44,889 bases of DNA, taken from NCBI GenBank assembly GCA_021794595.1, contig JAJYQN010000123.1, positions 1-44,889 on the forward strand, in the 5' to 3' direction. Source of the DNA: Pseudomonadota bacterium (GTDB taxonomy: Bacteria; Pseudomonadota; Gammaproteobacteria; Acidiferrobacterales; Acidiferrobacteraceae). Position numbers and translations under genes: made by a program. Within the stretch, counting starts at the first letter, position 1. Each line of letters begins with the position of its first letter. Positions 7,489 to 18,398 of the stretch are shown here, piece after piece. The notes under the pieces were generated by a model, which was given only the letters and a program-made list of their open reading frames with translations, was not told the DNA's origin and searched no databases.

Positions 7489-8247
7489 TTAAAGGGGGCG
7501 GCCGCTACCTGAGCGGTCAAGTTCGTCAGCCAAGGCCTGGGCTTCGCGCAACACCAATTTGCCCTCGTAGAGAGCACGACCGGCAATCGCCCCTTCGATG
7601 CCAGCATCGGCAATAGAACAGAGCTTGCGAATATCATCGAGACTCGCGATACCTCCGGAGGCGATCACCGGGATCGAAATAGCGCTCGCAAGCCGGCGCG
7701 TATCCTCAATATTGACGCCGTGCATCATGCCATCACGCCCAATATCGGTATAAATCACCGCCTCAACCCCGTCGTCTTGATAGCGATGAACGAGATCGAC
7801 CACGTCGTGCCCAGAAAGCTTAGACCAACCATCGGTCGCAACCTTCCCCTCTTTGGCGTCTAGGCCTACGAGAATGTGACCGGGGAACTCCGCGCACATG
7901 TCACCGACGAAATGTGGCATATTGACGGCCTTGGTCCCCAATATGACATAGCGCACGCCGGCATCCAGGTATGCCTGGATCGTCTCTTCGGTGCGGATAC
8001 CGCCGCCCACCTGAATCAACACATCGGGGTAGCTACGGGCGATTTCATGGATCACGGCCGCATTTACGGGCTCGCCAGCGAACGCCCCGTTCAGGTCGAC
8101 GACATGGATACGCTTTGCGCCTTCCGCCACCCACCGACCGGCCACTTCCACGGGGTCGGCGGAAAAAATCGTCTCGTCTTCCATACGGCCCTGGCGCAAA
8201 CGCACACATTGGCCGTCTTTGAGATCAATCGCTGGGATGATTAACAT
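7489..8247 (-). CDS. hisA: ProFAR isomerase (HisA)
   Basis: A 252-residue TIM barrel that isomerises ProFAR to PRFAR. Catalytic Asp8 lies in [12 protein letters not shown] and the second acid in [14 protein letters not shown]. Phosphate loops VGGGIRTEE and ASGGIAS are present. I place the start at ATG 8247: it matches the family N-terminus and has GGAG 6 nt upstream; a start 21 nt earlier adds non-homologous residues. It overlaps the end of hisH by 7 nt. Confidence 0.96.
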   Translation of the reverse strand: MLIIPAIDLKDGQCVRLRQGRMEDETIFSADPVEVAGRWVAEGAKRIHVVDLNGAFAGEPVNAAVIHEIARSYPDVLIQVGGGIRTEETIQAYLDAGVRYVILGTKAVNMPHFVGDMCAEFPGHILVGLDAKEGKVATDGWSKLSGHDVVDLVHRYQDDGVEAVIYTDIGRDGMMHGVNIEDTRRLASAISIPVIASGGIASLDDIRKLCSIADAGIEGAIAGRALYEGKLVLREAQALADELDRSGSGRPL

Positions 8248-8891
8248 CGATCGCTCCGCCCGTCCCAATTCAGAAAATTCGCAAGTAGCTGTAATCCGGC
8301 GCGCTGACTCTTTTCCGGATGAAACTGAGTAGCAAAGATATTTTCATAGGCGGCAGCCGAAGTAAAGGGAAGCCCGTAGTCCGTCACGCCGACCGTTTCC
8401 GGCGCCGTCACGGCATCGGCGTAATAGCTATGCACGAAGTAAAAACGCGCATCCTGTTCGATTCCCGCCCACAGCGCATGAGGCTGGGTTTGCTTAACCT
8501 GATTCCATCCCATGTGCGGCACCTTGAGCGGCGACCCGCTCGCGTCGGACAGAGACCCAAACAAGCGGACACGACCCTTAAGGAGACTGAGGCCCACCAC
8601 GCCTCCGCCCTCATCGCTCTCGTCATAAAGCGCCTGCAGGCCAAGACAGATACCGAGAAATGGGCGCTGACGCGCCGCATCGGTCACGGCTTCGCGCAAA
8701 CCCTCGAACCTCAAGGCCTCCATGCAACCCTTAATGGCGCCTTGGCCGGGGAATATCACGCGATCCGCCGCGGCCACGCTCCGAGCGTCAGCGGCGAGGA
8801 TCACCCGGGTCTTCGGGGAAACGTGCTCCAGGGCCTTGACCACGGAACGCAGGTTCCCCATGCCATAGTCCAAAACCGCGACGCTGGCCAT
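8241..8891 (-). CDS. hisH: Imidazole glycerol phosphate synthase, glutaminase subunit
   Basis: A 216-residue class I glutamine amidotransferase that supplies ammonia to HisF. The nucleophile Cys82 ([11 protein letters not shown]) and the partners His191 and Glu193 (ATQFHPEKS) are in place, as is the N-terminal [12 protein letters not shown]. It starts 7 nt after hisB and overlaps hisA. Confidence 0.96.
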   Translation of the reverse strand: MASVAVLDYGMGNLRSVVKALEHVSPKTRVILAADARSVAAADRVIFPGQGAIKGCMEALRFEGLREAVTDAARQRPFLGICLGLQALYDESDEGGGVVGLSLLKGRVRLFGSLSDASGSPLKVPHMGWNQVKQTQPHALWAGIEQDARFYFVHSYYADAVTAPETVGVTDYGLPFTSAAAYENIFATQFHPEKSQRAGLQLLANFLNWDGRSDRC

Positions 8892-8897
8892 GCGTGC

Positions 8898-9485
8898 CTA
8901 CAGGCTTCCCTTCGTCGAGGGAATTTGGGTCGGAGCCCGATCATCGCGCTCGAGCGCCATACGCAGTGCGCGTCCGAACGCCTTGAAGATCGTCTCGGCC
9001 ACGTGATGCGCGTTATGGCCCGTCACGACATCGACGTGCACCGTGACTAGGGCATGGTTCACAAAGCCGCGCAAAAATTCCTCGATGAGGTCGACGTCAA
9101 AGTCGTTGACGCGGGCGCGCGCGAAACTCGCCCGATAAAAAAGACCGGGGCGTCCGGAAAGATCGACCACAACGCGACTCAAGGCCTCGTCTAAGGGCAC
9201 GTAGGCGTGACCATAGCGGCGCAGCCCGGCCTTATCTCCCATGGCCTTATGTAAGGCTTGGCCCAAGGTGATCCCTACGTCTTCCACGGTATGATGAGCG
9301 TCGACGGCCAGATCGCCGGTGGCCTCGATCTTTAGGTCAAAGAGACCGTGGCGCGCGATCTGGTCAAGCATATGTTCAAAGAACGGCAAACCGGTCTTCA
9401 GGTGTGCGCTTCCGCTCCCATCGACCGTCAATGCGACACTGACCTGGGTTTCCAGGGTGTTTCTCACAACGCTCGCGGTGCGCAC
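8898..9485 (-). CDS. hisB: Imidazoleglycerol-phosphate dehydratase (monofunctional)
   Basis: A 195-residue Mn-dependent dehydratase. The two metal-binding repeats are [13 protein letters not shown] with [10 protein letters not shown], and [24 protein letters not shown]. There is no HAD phosphatase domain, so histidinol phosphate must be cleaved by a phosphatase encoded elsewhere; enterobacterial HisB is a fusion. The start is GTG at 9485, supported by AGGAGT 5 nt upstream and by the family N-terminus (R.A.V.RNTLET). Confidence 0.96.
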   Translation of the reverse strand: MRTASVVRNTLETQVSVALTVDGSGSAHLKTGLPFFEHMLDQIARHGLFDLKIEATGDLAVDAHHTVEDVGITLGQALHKAMGDKAGLRRYGHAYVPLDEALSRVVVDLSGRPGLFYRASFARARVNDFDVDLIEEFLRGFVNHALVTVHVDVVTGHNAHHVAETIFKAFGRALRMALERDDRAPTQIPSTKGSL

Positions 9486-9518
9486 AAAGACTCCTAAAGG
9501 CCACTGGCCATCTAAAGC

Positions 9519-10583
9519 TTATAAGGCCTGGGCCAAAGCCGCAAGAAAGGCCTGGTTCTCGTCCGGCGTCCCCACGGTCACCCGGAGACAACCGGTAAGG
9601 CCCGGGTGGTGGCTCACGTTCTTGATCAGAATCCCTCGGGCCTCCAATTCCCTATGGATACGGCCGGCCTCGTGGGCCTTATGCGGCCTGAACAAGAGGA
9701 AATTCGCCTCGCTCGGCCAGACGGTCGCGAGCGCACCGAGCGCACCAAAGAGGCGCGCTCGTTCGTCTCTGATCCTTCGTGCCTGATCCGCGAACACATC
9801 GGCATAATCGAGCGCGAACCCGATCGTCGCCACCGTGACGCTATTGATATTGTACGGCAGACGGACCTTTTCTAACTCATGGGTCCAAAGGGGATCTGCG
9901 GCCAACCACCCGAAACGCATCCCGGCCAGCCCCTGTTTCGACAGGGTGCGAAGCACCATCAACTGGGGGTGGGTCGCGAGCTTATCCATGACCGTCGCCT
10001 GGGCGAAAGGATGATAGGCCTCGTCTGCGACGATCAGCGCGTCGTCGATGGTCAAAAGCTCTTCGACCTCGGCGCGTGGATAGAGAATACCGGTCGGATT
10101 ATTGGGATAGGCCAAAAACAGCAGAGCCGGGGCCTGTTGAGTCAGCGCGTCCTTCAAGGCCTGGACATCGAGCTCGAAATCCTCCTTGAGCGGTACCCCG
10201 ACAAAGCGCCGGCCGAGAAGGGCCGCGATTTGCTCGTACATGACAAATGTCGGCGTAGGAGCGACCACCGTCACGTCGGGGGATAGGGCCAATAAAAGGT
10301 TTTGGAGGATCTCATCGGATCCGTTCCCCAATACGATCCCGCATCCGGGCGTAAGACCCGCTTCCGCGGCCAGGCGCTTCTTAAGCTGCTGATAGTGGTC
10401 TACCGCCGGATAACGATTGATGGCCAAGTCCCGCAGCGCATGGAGCCAGCGATCCCGCACCTCGATAGGGAGGCTATACGGGCTTTCCATCGCATCGAGC
10501 TTGATCCGAGGTTCACCCGCCGGAACGTGGTAGGCGGCGCGCTCCCGAACTTGGTCGGCTATATAGCGTTCGAGTTTAGCCAC
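9519..10583 (-). CDS. hisC: Histidinol-phosphate aminotransferase
   Basis: A PLP enzyme of about 354 residues that makes histidinol phosphate from imidazole acetol phosphate and glutamate. Family marks are [38 protein letters not shown] and the PLP lysine in [14 protein letters not shown] (about Lys216). The homologous region begins right after the hisD stop. The best start is GTG at 10583, which overlaps the end of hisD by 8 nt; its ribosome site is poor. The frame is open for another 95 codons upstream, but that sequence lies inside hisD and is unrelated. Confidence 0.9.
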   Translation of the reverse strand: MAKLERYIADQVRERAAYHVPAGEPRIKLDAMESPYSLPIEVRDRWLHALRDLAINRYPAVDHYQQLKKRLAAEAGLTPGCGIVLGNGSDEILQNLLLALSPDVTVVAPTPTFVMYEQIAALLGRRFVGVPLKEDFELDVQALKDALTQQAPALLFLAYPNNPTGILYPRAEVEELLTIDDALIVADEAYHPFAQATVMDKLATHPQLMVLRTLSKQGLAGMRFGWLAADPLWTHELEKVRLPYNINSVTVATIGFALDYADVFADQARRIRDERARLFGALGALATVWPSEANFLLFRPHKAHEAGRIHRELEARGILIKNVSHHPGLTGCLRVTVGTPDENQAFLAALAQAL

Positions 10584-11874
10584 GGATGCGACACTCAGCC
10601 GAAAGCGCGTGGGCCGTGAGGCCCTCGCCGCGCGCCAAGACCGATGCCGTACGGCCGAGCACCGAGGCCCCCTCGGGCGTACAGAACACAATGCTGGTGC
10701 GCTTCTGAAAATCATACACACCGAGCGGCGAGCTAAAACGCGCGGTACCCGAGGTCGGCAACACATGGTTTGGGCCGGCGCAATAGTCGCCCAGGGATTC
10801 GGCGGTGTGCCGACCCACGAAGATAGCCCCAGCGTGGCGCACGCGATCGATCCAAGCTTGCGCGTCATCGAGCGACAGCTCGAGATGTTCGGGCGCCACT
10901 TCGTTAACGAGATCGACCGCTTCGGCGATCGATCGGACCTCGATTAAGGCGCCGTGACGGCCCAGGGCGGCCGCAATGATATCGCGTCGCTCCATATCCG
11001 GAAGCAAGCGCTCGATCTCGGCACGCACGGCCTGAATGAAATGCGCGTCCGGAGTGAGGAGGAGGGATTGGGCGCCCTCGTCGTGCTCCGCCTGAGCAAA
11101 CAGATCGTAGGCTATCCAGCGAGGATCGGTCTTGCCATCGCAAATGATCGCCACCTCGGAGGGGCCGGCTATCATATCGATCGCCACCTGCCCAAACACG
11201 AGCCTCTTCGCGGCCGCCACATAAGCGTTGCCAGGTCCGACGATCTTATCCACGCGGGGTACGGTCGCCGTGCCATAGGCCAAGGCCGCGATCGCCTGCG
11301 CGCCCCCCGCCAAGAAAACCCGATCGACCTTGGCCACAAACGCGGCGCCCAGCACGAGCGGCGAGGGCTCGGCGGTCGACGGTGCCATCATGATAAGTTC
11401 GCGCACGCCGGCCAAACGCGCCGGAATGGCGTTCATGAGAACCGACGAGGGATAGGCGGCCTTGCCCCCGGGGACATAGAGGCCGACACGATCAAGGGCC
11501 GTGATCTTCAAACCCAGGCGCGACCCCAGGTCATCTTCGTGCATATAAGGGGTCACGATCTGGTGTTCGTGATAGGCCCGGATCCGGGCCGCTGCGTCCT
11601 CTAGGGCCCGCTGCTGGGGCTTTGGAAGCGTCTCAAAGGCGGCCTTAAGTCTGGCCGGCGAGACCTCGAGATCCGCCACTTGAGCGGCCTTACGCTTATC
11701 GAGGCGCTCGGTCCACATCAAGAGCGCGGCATCCCCGCGCGACCGCACATCGGCCACGATCCCGCGCGCAACCTCCTCGGCCTTGACCGAGTTCTCCTCC
11801 GAGCGATCCATAAGGGCACGAAAGTCGGTCGGGAAACCCGCGTCGCGGGTACTTAAGGTCGCTATGCTGCTCAT
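10576..11874 (-). CDS. hisD: Histidinol dehydrogenase
   Basis: A 432-residue zinc- and NAD-dependent enzyme that carries out the last two oxidations to histidine. Conserved blocks are [47 protein letters not shown], the zinc-ligand segment [11 protein letters not shown] and [10 protein letters not shown]. The ATG at 11874 overlaps the hisG stop as ATGA and has GGAG 8 nt upstream; a GTG three codons earlier is possible but less likely. The C-terminus (HALSAECRI) matches the family end. Confidence 0.96.
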   Translation of the reverse strand: MSSIATLSTRDAGFPTDFRALMDRSEENSVKAEEVARGIVADVRSRGDAALLMWTERLDKRKAAQVADLEVSPARLKAAFETLPKPQQRALEDAAARIRAYHEHQIVTPYMHEDDLGSRLGLKITALDRVGLYVPGGKAAYPSSVLMNAIPARLAGVRELIMMAPSTAEPSPLVLGAAFVAKVDRVFLAGGAQAIAALAYGTATVPRVDKIVGPGNAYVAAAKRLVFGQVAIDMIAGPSEVAIICDGKTDPRWIAYDLFAQAEHDEGAQSLLLTPDAHFIQAVRAEIERLLPDMERRDIIAAALGRHGALIEVRSIAEAVDLVNEVAPEHLELSLDDAQAWIDRVRHAGAIFVGRHTAESLGDYCAGPNHVLPTSGTARFSSPLGVYDFQKRTSIVFCTPEGASVLGRTASVLARGEGLTAHALSAECRIRG

Positions 11875-12509
11875 TGTCCACACTCCCCCGCCAGAGAGTC
11901 GATCACTGGCTTTAACGACGGATACTTCATTTTCATGGCCGCCCTATTCGCAATCAACCAGGCGCTGACGTCCATGATGTGTTCGACCGCCACAAGCCCG
12001 TTGGCGGCCAAGGTCTGGCCGCTGCTCACAAGGTCTACGATCCGATCGGCGAGCCCCACGAGCGGGGCGAGTTCCATGGACCCGTAGAGGTGGACGATGT
12101 CGGTCTGAATCCCCTTTTGCGCGAAATGACTCTGCGCGATACGGACGTATTTGGTGGCGATCCGCAAGCGCGTCCAGGCGCGCGGGTCGTCGGTCTGCGC
12201 CATGCCGGCGGGCTCCGCGACCATCAGACGGCAGCGGGCGATACCGAGATCGACCAACTCATACAAGCCTTCGCAGCCGTCCTCCGAAAGGACATCCTTG
12301 CCGGCAATCCCGAGATCGGCGGCGCCGTAGCGGACATAGGTAGGGACATCGGCTGCGCGTATGACGATGAGCTGCACGTCGGGGACATTGGTGTCGATAA
12401 TCAGACGCCGAGTCTTCGTCAGGTCTTCGTTAGGGACAATCCCGGCGCGCTTCAGGAGCGGAAGGCTCTCTTCGAGGATACGCCCCTTCGACAAGGCGAT
12501 CGTTACCAT
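11871..12509 (-). CDS. hisG: ATP phosphoribosyltransferase, short form
   Basis: A 212-residue catalytic subunit for the committed step of histidine synthesis (ATP plus PRPP). It begins [17 protein letters not shown] and carries [10 protein letters not shown] and the PRPP-loop region [15 protein letters not shown]. At this length it lacks the C-terminal ACT-like regulatory domain of the long form (about 300 residues). Short HisG normally needs HisZ, a histidyl-tRNA-synthetase-like subunit; hisZ is not in this window. The start ATG lies one base after the murA stop. A 33-codon upstream extension in the same frame overlaps murA and is not homologous. Confidence 0.95.
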   Translation of the reverse strand: MVTIALSKGRILEESLPLLKRAGIVPNEDLTKTRRLIIDTNVPDVQLIVIRAADVPTYVRYGAADLGIAGKDVLSEDGCEGLYELVDLGIARCRLMVAEPAGMAQTDDPRAWTRLRIATKYVRIAQSHFAQKGIQTDIVHLYGSMELAPLVGLADRIVDLVSSGQTLAANGLVAVEHIMDVSAWLIANRAAMKMKYPSLKPVIDSLAGECGQ

Positions 12510-12510
12510 G

Positions 12511-13884
<1,374 letters not shown>

Positions 13885-14202
13885 TCAAGCCTTTACGCCC
13901 GCGACAAGCTTCTGCAACTCTCCCTTCTCATACAGCTCGGTGATGATATCGCATCCGCCGATGAACTCGCCGCGAATATAGAGCTGGGGTATGGTCGGCC
14001 AATTGGAGAACCGCTTCACGCCCTCGCGGACCTCTTGATCAGCCAACACATCAATGCCCTTAAACTGGGCGCCACACGCCTTCAAAAGCTGCACCGACTT
14101 GCCCGAGAAACCGCATTGCGGAAACTGGGGCGTTCCTTTCATATAAAGAACGATATCGTTCTCTTTCACCTGCTGACGAATACGGTCTTCAATCGTGCTC
14201 AT
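13885..14202 (-). CDS. grxD: Monothiol CGFS glutaredoxin
   Basis: A 105-residue Grx4-type protein. The active motif CGFS (Cys30, in PQFPQCGFSGK) and the glutathione-contact segments WPTIPQLYIRGEFIGGCDII are intact. CGFS glutaredoxins carry a [2Fe-2S] cluster shared with BolA-type proteins and hand it to Fe-S targets. The BolA-family gene ibaG lies immediately upstream in the same operon, which fits that partnership. ATG at 14202 with a GGAG site about 10 nt away. Confidence 0.95.
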   Translation of the reverse strand: MSTIEDRIRQQVKENDIVLYMKGTPQFPQCGFSGKSVQLLKACGAQFKGIDVLADQEVREGVKRFSNWPTIPQLYIRGEFIGGCDIITELYEKGELQKLVAGVKA

Positions 14203-14234
14203 GGTGTGTTCGCTCCGATACGACGGCTGCCTAA

Positions 14235-14456
14235 CTATTCAGGCAGCACAGTCTTGAGTGATAGGGCATGGATCTGCTCGCGCATTCTATCGCCCAGGGT
14301 CGCGTAGACCAGCTGGTGCTGCTGAATGCGAGTCTTCCCGGCAAAGACATCCGAGAATACGATGGCCTCGAAATGATGACCATCGCCGCTGACTTCTACC
14401 CGCGCGCCCGGTATGCCGGCCTCTATAAGGCCCTTAATGTCTTGTGGCGTTATCAT
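14235..14456 (-). CDS. ibaG: BolA-family protein IbaG
   Basis: A 73-residue BolA/IbaG-like protein. The family core GDGHHFEAIVFSDVFAGKTRIQQHQLVYATLG contains the conserved His residues that complete the Fe-S site in Grx-BolA heterodimers. IbaG genes commonly lie next to murA, as here with only grxD between. The probable role is Fe-S cluster trafficking, possibly linked to acid tolerance. The ribosome site is weak. It follows the permease gene's stop with a gap of 56 nt. Confidence 0.9.
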   Translation of the reverse strand: MITPQDIKGLIEAGIPGARVEVSGDGHHFEAIVFSDVFAGKTRIQQHQLVYATLGDRMREQIHALSLKTVLPE

Positions 14457-14512
14457 AGCACCGATCCCATCTAACCTTTAAGGATACCCGTCTCGCGCCC
14501 GGGATGAAAGGG

Positions 14513-15268
14513 TTAGTTCCTGAGCCGATAGCCCCGCCCGACCAATGCGAGGGCGAGCAGCGACACCGCGACCAGAAACCCCGCGACCACGCCCAGACTC
14601 ACGAGCGGGGGCACGTCCGAGGTCCCAAAAAAGCCATAGCGGAAACCATCTATCATATAAAGCAGGGGATTAACCTTGGACAGCGCCCGCCAGACTGGCG
14701 GCAGGGCACGCAGCGAGTAGAACACGCCACTTAAAAACGACAGGGGAACCACTACAAAATTCTGGAAACCCGCCAGCTGGTCAAAACGCTCGGCCCACAC
14801 GCCAGCAATAACCCCCAAGGCGCCCAAGGCCGCACTGCCAAGAAGGCCAAAGGCCACCAGAAAGAAGGGGTGATGTACGGGAACCGAAACGAAAAGGATA
14901 GCCGCGACATAGACCCCGACCGCCACGCACATGGCCCTGACCACGGCCGCACCCACGAACGCCAAGAAAAACTCGAGGGTCGATAGCGGGGAAAGTAGGA
15001 TAAAGATCAAGTTGCCGGCAATCTTCGATTGGATAAGGCTAGACGAGCTATTGGCAAAGGCATTCTGGATCATGGACATCATCATGAGGCCCGGAACTAG
15101 GAACGCCACATAGGGGACGCCGGGCAAGGCCCCGGTACGACCCTTGAAGGTGCTGGCAAAAACCAGGAGATAAAGGAGAGCGGTCACAACCGGCGCCAAA
15201 ATCGTCTGGAACGCGACCTTATAGAAGCGTAGTATTTCCTTGTAAAACAGCGTAGAGAAGCCGGTCAT
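14513..15268 (-). CDS. ABC-2 type transporter permease (YadH-like)
   Basis: A 251-residue inner-membrane protein with six hydrophobic segments, typical of ABC-2 export permeases. Recognisable parts are the start LFYKEILRFYKV, the first helices APVVTALLYLLVFAS, the FLVPGLMMMSMIQNAFAN segment and the conserved LPPVWRALSKVNPLLYMIDGFRYG near the C-terminus, which is typical of the YadH/NodJ/DrrB group. The start overlaps the ATPase stop by 4 nt (ATGA). The substrate is unknown; lying in the mla operon it may move a lipid or envelope component, which is inference. Confidence 0.88.
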   Translation of the reverse strand: MTGFSTLFYKEILRFYKVAFQTILAPVVTALLYLLVFASTFKGRTGALPGVPYVAFLVPGLMMMSMIQNAFANSSSSLIQSKIAGNLIFILLSPLSTLEFFLAFVGAAVVRAMCVAVGVYVAAILFVSVPVHHPFFLVAFGLLGSAALGALGVIAGVWAERFDQLAGFQNFVVVPLSFLSGVFYSLRALPPVWRALSKVNPLLYMIDGFRYGFFGTSDVPPLVSLGVVAGFLVAVSLLALALVGRGYRLRN

Positions 15269-16197
15269 TGACGCCTCTGTGTCAATTCCAAGAAGACATC
15301 CTCTAGGTCGGCCTGCTCGGTGGTCAAATCCACGACCACATGGCCCGAGGCCCGTAAAGCCTCCAGAACCTCGGGGATCGAGTCGGTGCCCTTTTGCAAG
15401 GAAAATTCAAGATGGTTTTCGGTTTGCCGACGCACCTTGGCCAACAGCGCGGGGGGCAGAACAGCGACCGGATCGAGCGTCGTGACGCATAGCGTCTTGC
15501 GCAGCGCCCGACGCAAGAGTGCCTCCTTTGTATCCAAGGCCGTGATTTGCCCATCCTTCATGATCGCAATGCGATCGCACAAGGACTCCGCCTCCTCCAG
15601 GTAATGGGTCGTCAAAACGATCGTATGACCCTCCGCATGGAGCCTACGCACGAACGCCCATAAGGACGCACGCAACTCGACATCGACGCCCGCCGTGGGT
15701 TCATCGAGAATCACGACTTGTGGGCGATGCACGAGGGCTTGGGCGATCAAGACCCGGCGCTTCATACCTCCGGACAAGGAGCGCATATTGGCGCAGCCCT
15801 TGTCGGCCAAGGCCAGGGTCGTCAACAACTCCTCCCGCCAGCGCTTATTGTCATCGCCCTTCAGGCCGAAATATCCCGCTTGAATGGCCAAGACCTCACG
15901 CACGGTAAAAAACGGATCAAAGACGATTTCCTGGGGCACGACGCCCAAGGCCCGGCGCGCCTGGCGATAGGCCCCTACCACATCGTGACCGCAGATAAGG
16001 GCACGGCCGGCATTGGCCCGAGTCAGGCCCGCCAAGATATTAATAAGGGTGGATTTGCCGGCGCCATTTGGTCCGAGCAGGCCGAAAAACTCCCCGCGTC
16101 GCACCTTAAGATCGATACCGCGAAGGGCATGGACCTTCCCAAAATGCTTATGGAGACCCTCGACTGTGATCGCGGCCTCCACGCCGGGAGGTGTCAT
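15265..16197 (-). CDS. ABC transporter ATP-binding protein (YadG-like)
   Basis: A 310-residue ATPase of the DrrA/NodI/YadG class. Walker A GPNGAGKST (42-50), signature LSGGM (141-145), Walker B VVILDEP (161-167) and the switch His in VLTTHYLEEAE are all present. A C-terminal regulatory extension follows (about 215-310), usual in this class. It is paired with the permease just downstream and overlaps mlaB by 4 nt (ATGA). Confidence 0.9.
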   Translation of the reverse strand: MTPPGVEAAITVEGLHKHFGKVHALRGIDLKVRRGEFFGLLGPNGAGKSTLINILAGLTRANAGRALICGHDVVGAYRQARRALGVVPQEIVFDPFFTVREVLAIQAGYFGLKGDDNKRWREELLTTLALADKGCANMRSLSGGMKRRVLIAQALVHRPQVVILDEPTAGVDVELRASLWAFVRRLHAEGHTIVLTTHYLEEAESLCDRIAIMKDGQITALDTKEALLRRALRKTLCVTTLDPVAVLPPALLAKVRRQTENHLEFSLQKGTDSIPEVLEALRASGHVVVDLTTEQADLEDVFLELTQRRQ

Positions 16198-16487
16198 GCG
16201 CTACCAAAAAACGGCCCTAGGCCGTACACCCGCATCAGGTCCTGAAGCCGTGCCGGCACCTGCGTCACCCGGAACTCATGACCGGCCAATCGCGCCTGCC
16301 GTTCCCACTCCAACAACAGGGCAAGCGACACCGAGTCACCCCGGTCGAGCCCGCTCAAATCCACCGTCACCTGTCCCTGCGCCGCGACCAGGGGGGCGGC
16401 CCATAATCGCTCGGACGGCTGATCAATAAAGGTAACGGTTCCCCGCAGACCATAGGCGCCCGGCCCGTGAGCGACCAATTCCGCCAT
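16194..16487 (-). CDS. mlaB: STAS-domain subunit MlaB
   Basis: A 97-residue STAS protein, the small cytoplasmic subunit of the MlaFEDB phospholipid transporter that stabilises the MlaF ATPase. The sequence is divergent, but the STAS core is readable: VTVDLSGLDRGDSVSLALLLEWERQA, with the conserved Ser after Asp. Its position between mlaC and an ABC gene, with a one-base overlap (TAATG) with mlaC, supports the call. Confidence 0.85.
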   Translation of the reverse strand: MAELVAHGPGAYGLRGTVTFIDQPSERLWAAPLVAAQGQVTVDLSGLDRGDSVSLALLLEWERQARLAGHEFRVTQVPARLQDLMRVYGLGPFFGSA

Positions 16488-17113
16488 TAGGACTTCGCGC
16501 CGTTCGCGCGCTTCATGCTGGCGATCAAGCCATTAAGGCCGCTTCTTTGGATCTTTGTCGCATAGACCGAGCGATAATTCGTGACAAGACTCACGCCATC
16601 GATCATGACATCGTAGACCTTCCAACCGGCCTTCTCATGAACGAACATGTAGTCCACCGGGATATTGGACCCGCCGTTATTCTCGACGATAAGCGTCTTG
16701 ACCATCGCATGGCGGCCGTGCGGATTCGCCCGATAAGGAAGATAGTCGATGCGCTGCCCGGAGTAACTCAAAAGTGCGGTCGCATAGGTACGCACCATAA
16801 GAGCCGTGAATTGCTTGGTAAATCCGACCCGCTGCTGGGGCGTCGCCGTACGCCAATAGCGCGCCAACACCCACCGCGACATACGCCGAAAATCAAAGTA
16901 AGGGACGATGCGCTTATTGACCATCGCATATAAGGCCGGCCTATCGTGTTGATAGACGCTGCGCTTATGCTCGATGAGGTGCAAAATTTGGTTGGTCTTC
17001 AGATGCACAATCACATTCGGCGGCGTAGACGGCGCGATACGCGCAAACGCCAAGGCCGGAACCAAAAACCCCAAAAGCGCGATAAGCAATCCGTAACGTC
17101 TCATCGACATCAT
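16487..17113 (-). CDS. mlaC: Periplasmic phospholipid-binding protein MlaC
   Basis: A protein of about 208 residues with a signal peptide (RRYGLLIALLGFLVPALAFA) and the MlaC/Ttg2D fold. It shuttles phospholipid between the outer-membrane MlaA complex and MlaFEDB. Family features are YFDFRRMSRWVLARYWRTATPQQRVGFTKQF and YATALLSYSGQ. The start is ATG at 17113 (or the next ATG, 17110), served by GGAGAGGGAG; a TTG at 17140 is a less likely alternative. The mlaD stop lies 24 nt upstream. Confidence 0.93.
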   Translation of the reverse strand: MMSMRRYGLLIALLGFLVPALAFARIAPSTPPNVIVHLKTNQILHLIEHKRSVYQHDRPALYAMVNKRIVPYFDFRRMSRWVLARYWRTATPQQRVGFTKQFTALMVRTYATALLSYSGQRIDYLPYRANPHGRHAMVKTLIVENNGGSNIPVDYMFVHEKAGWKVYDVMIDGVSLVTNYRSVYATKIQRSGLNGLIASMKRANGAKS

Positions 17114-17136
17114 TAGCTCCCTCTCCTTATGCGACC

Positions 17137-17595
17137 TCAACTGTGGCCGGCCTTACTGTAAAGCAATTGGCTGATGATCTGTTCGAGCACGATAGCCGAC
17201 TGGGTGATGCGAATTTTACCACCGTTTTTCAAGTTGTGTCGGCTGCCACCCGGACTCAGGCTCACATACTGCTCGCCCAAAAGCCCGGCCGTCACGATCG
17301 AAGCGCTCGAGTCACGCGGAAAGCGATACTTTTTCAGGATATCAAGGGTGACGACGGCACGATAAGTGACGGGATTGACCGTGATGGCCGCGACTTGCCC
17401 CACCCGCACGCCGGCCACGGTCACTGGCGCCTTCGACTTCAGGCTGCCTATATTGTTAAAATCGGCCGTCACGGTATAGGTCTGTCCCGCACCCAGCATG
17501 TGGATGTTCCCCACCTTAAGCGCCAACATAGCGAGCGCTAGCAGGCCGGCGACCACGAACAAGCCCACCGTAAACTCCATACTCTTCATTTGCAT
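17137..17595 (-). CDS. mlaD: MCE-domain protein MlaD
   Basis: A 152-residue protein with one N-terminal membrane helix (TVGLFVVAGLLALAMLAL) and a single MCE domain (about 38-115: YTVTADFNNIGSLK, VTVAGVRVGQV, GLLGEQYVSLSPGG). It forms the hexameric periplasmic ring of MlaFEDB. The C-terminal helical tail (SAIVLEQIISQLLY) lines the ring channel in E. coli MlaD. It starts 2 nt after mlaE. Confidence 0.95.
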   Translation of the reverse strand: MQMKSMEFTVGLFVVAGLLALAMLALKVGNIHMLGAGQTYTVTADFNNIGSLKSKAPVTVAGVRVGQVAAITVNPVTYRAVVTLDILKKYRFPRDSSASIVTAGLLGEQYVSLSPGGSRHNLKNGGKIRITQSAIVLEQIISQLLYSKAGHS

Positions 17596-17597
17596 TC

Positions 17598-18398
17598 TTA
17601 CAGTCCTCGCAGCATGAATGCTGTCATAATGAAGTCCAGACCCAGAATCGCGAGCGACGAACTCACCACGGTCCGGGTTGTTGCGCGACTCACACCCTCC
17701 GAGGTCGGCTTGGCGTCATAGCCCTCGAATACCGCAATCCAACTGATCACAAAACCAAATACCACGCTTTTTATGAGTCCCCCGATCACGTCATTGGTCA
17801 CGCTGACGCCGCTCTGCATTTGCGACCAAAAGACCCCGCCATCGAGACCCAGGGCACCGACCGCCACGACATAGGCGCCGAGAATCCCGACCGCGGTAAA
17901 GATCATGGCGAGAAGCGGTACCGCGATCCAGCCGGCCCAAAACCGCGGGGCCACAACCCGCACCAGCGGATCCACGGCCATCATCTCCATCCCTGCGAGC
18001 TGCTCGGTGGCCTTCATGAGCCCGATCTCGGCGGTCAAGGCTGAGCCAGCGCGACCAGCGAATAAGAGCGCGGTAAGCACCGGGCCGAGCTCGCGGGTGA
18101 GCGACAGGGCCACCAACAAACCGAGTGAGGATTGGGCGTCATACTTAACCAAGGTGTTATAGCCCTCGAGGGCCAAAATCATGCCCACGAACGCCCCGGA
18201 CACCAGAATGATGACCAAGGTCAGCACACCTGTCATGTAGAGCTGTTGCACAATAAGGCGGGCGCGCAGCAAAATCGCCCCAAGACCTGGCACCAAGCGG
18301 ACAAGAAACAGTGTCGCCCGACCGAGTCGATTCGTTCCGTCGATCGCCCGACGCCCCAAACGCTGGATCCCGGCCGTTACCCTCGTCATCGCGCTCAT
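17598..18398 (-). CDS. mlaE: MlaE permease
   Basis: A 266-residue inner-membrane subunit of the phospholipid transporter. The family core includes [49 protein letters not shown] and the [17 protein letters not shown] segment that couples to MlaF. The length is normal. The ATG overlaps the mlaF stop as ATGA. Confidence 0.96.
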   Translation of the reverse strand: MSAMTRVTAGIQRLGRRAIDGTNRLGRATLFLVRLVPGLGAILLRARLIVQQLYMTGVLTLVIILVSGAFVGMILALEGYNTLVKYDAQSSLGLLVALSLTRELGPVLTALLFAGRAGSALTAEIGLMKATEQLAGMEMMAVDPLVRVVAPRFWAGWIAVPLLAMIFTAVGILGAYVVAVGALGLDGGVFWSQMQSGVSVTNDVIGGLIKSVVFGFVISWIAVFEGYDAKPTSEGVSRATTRTVVSSSLAILGLDFIMTAFMLRGL

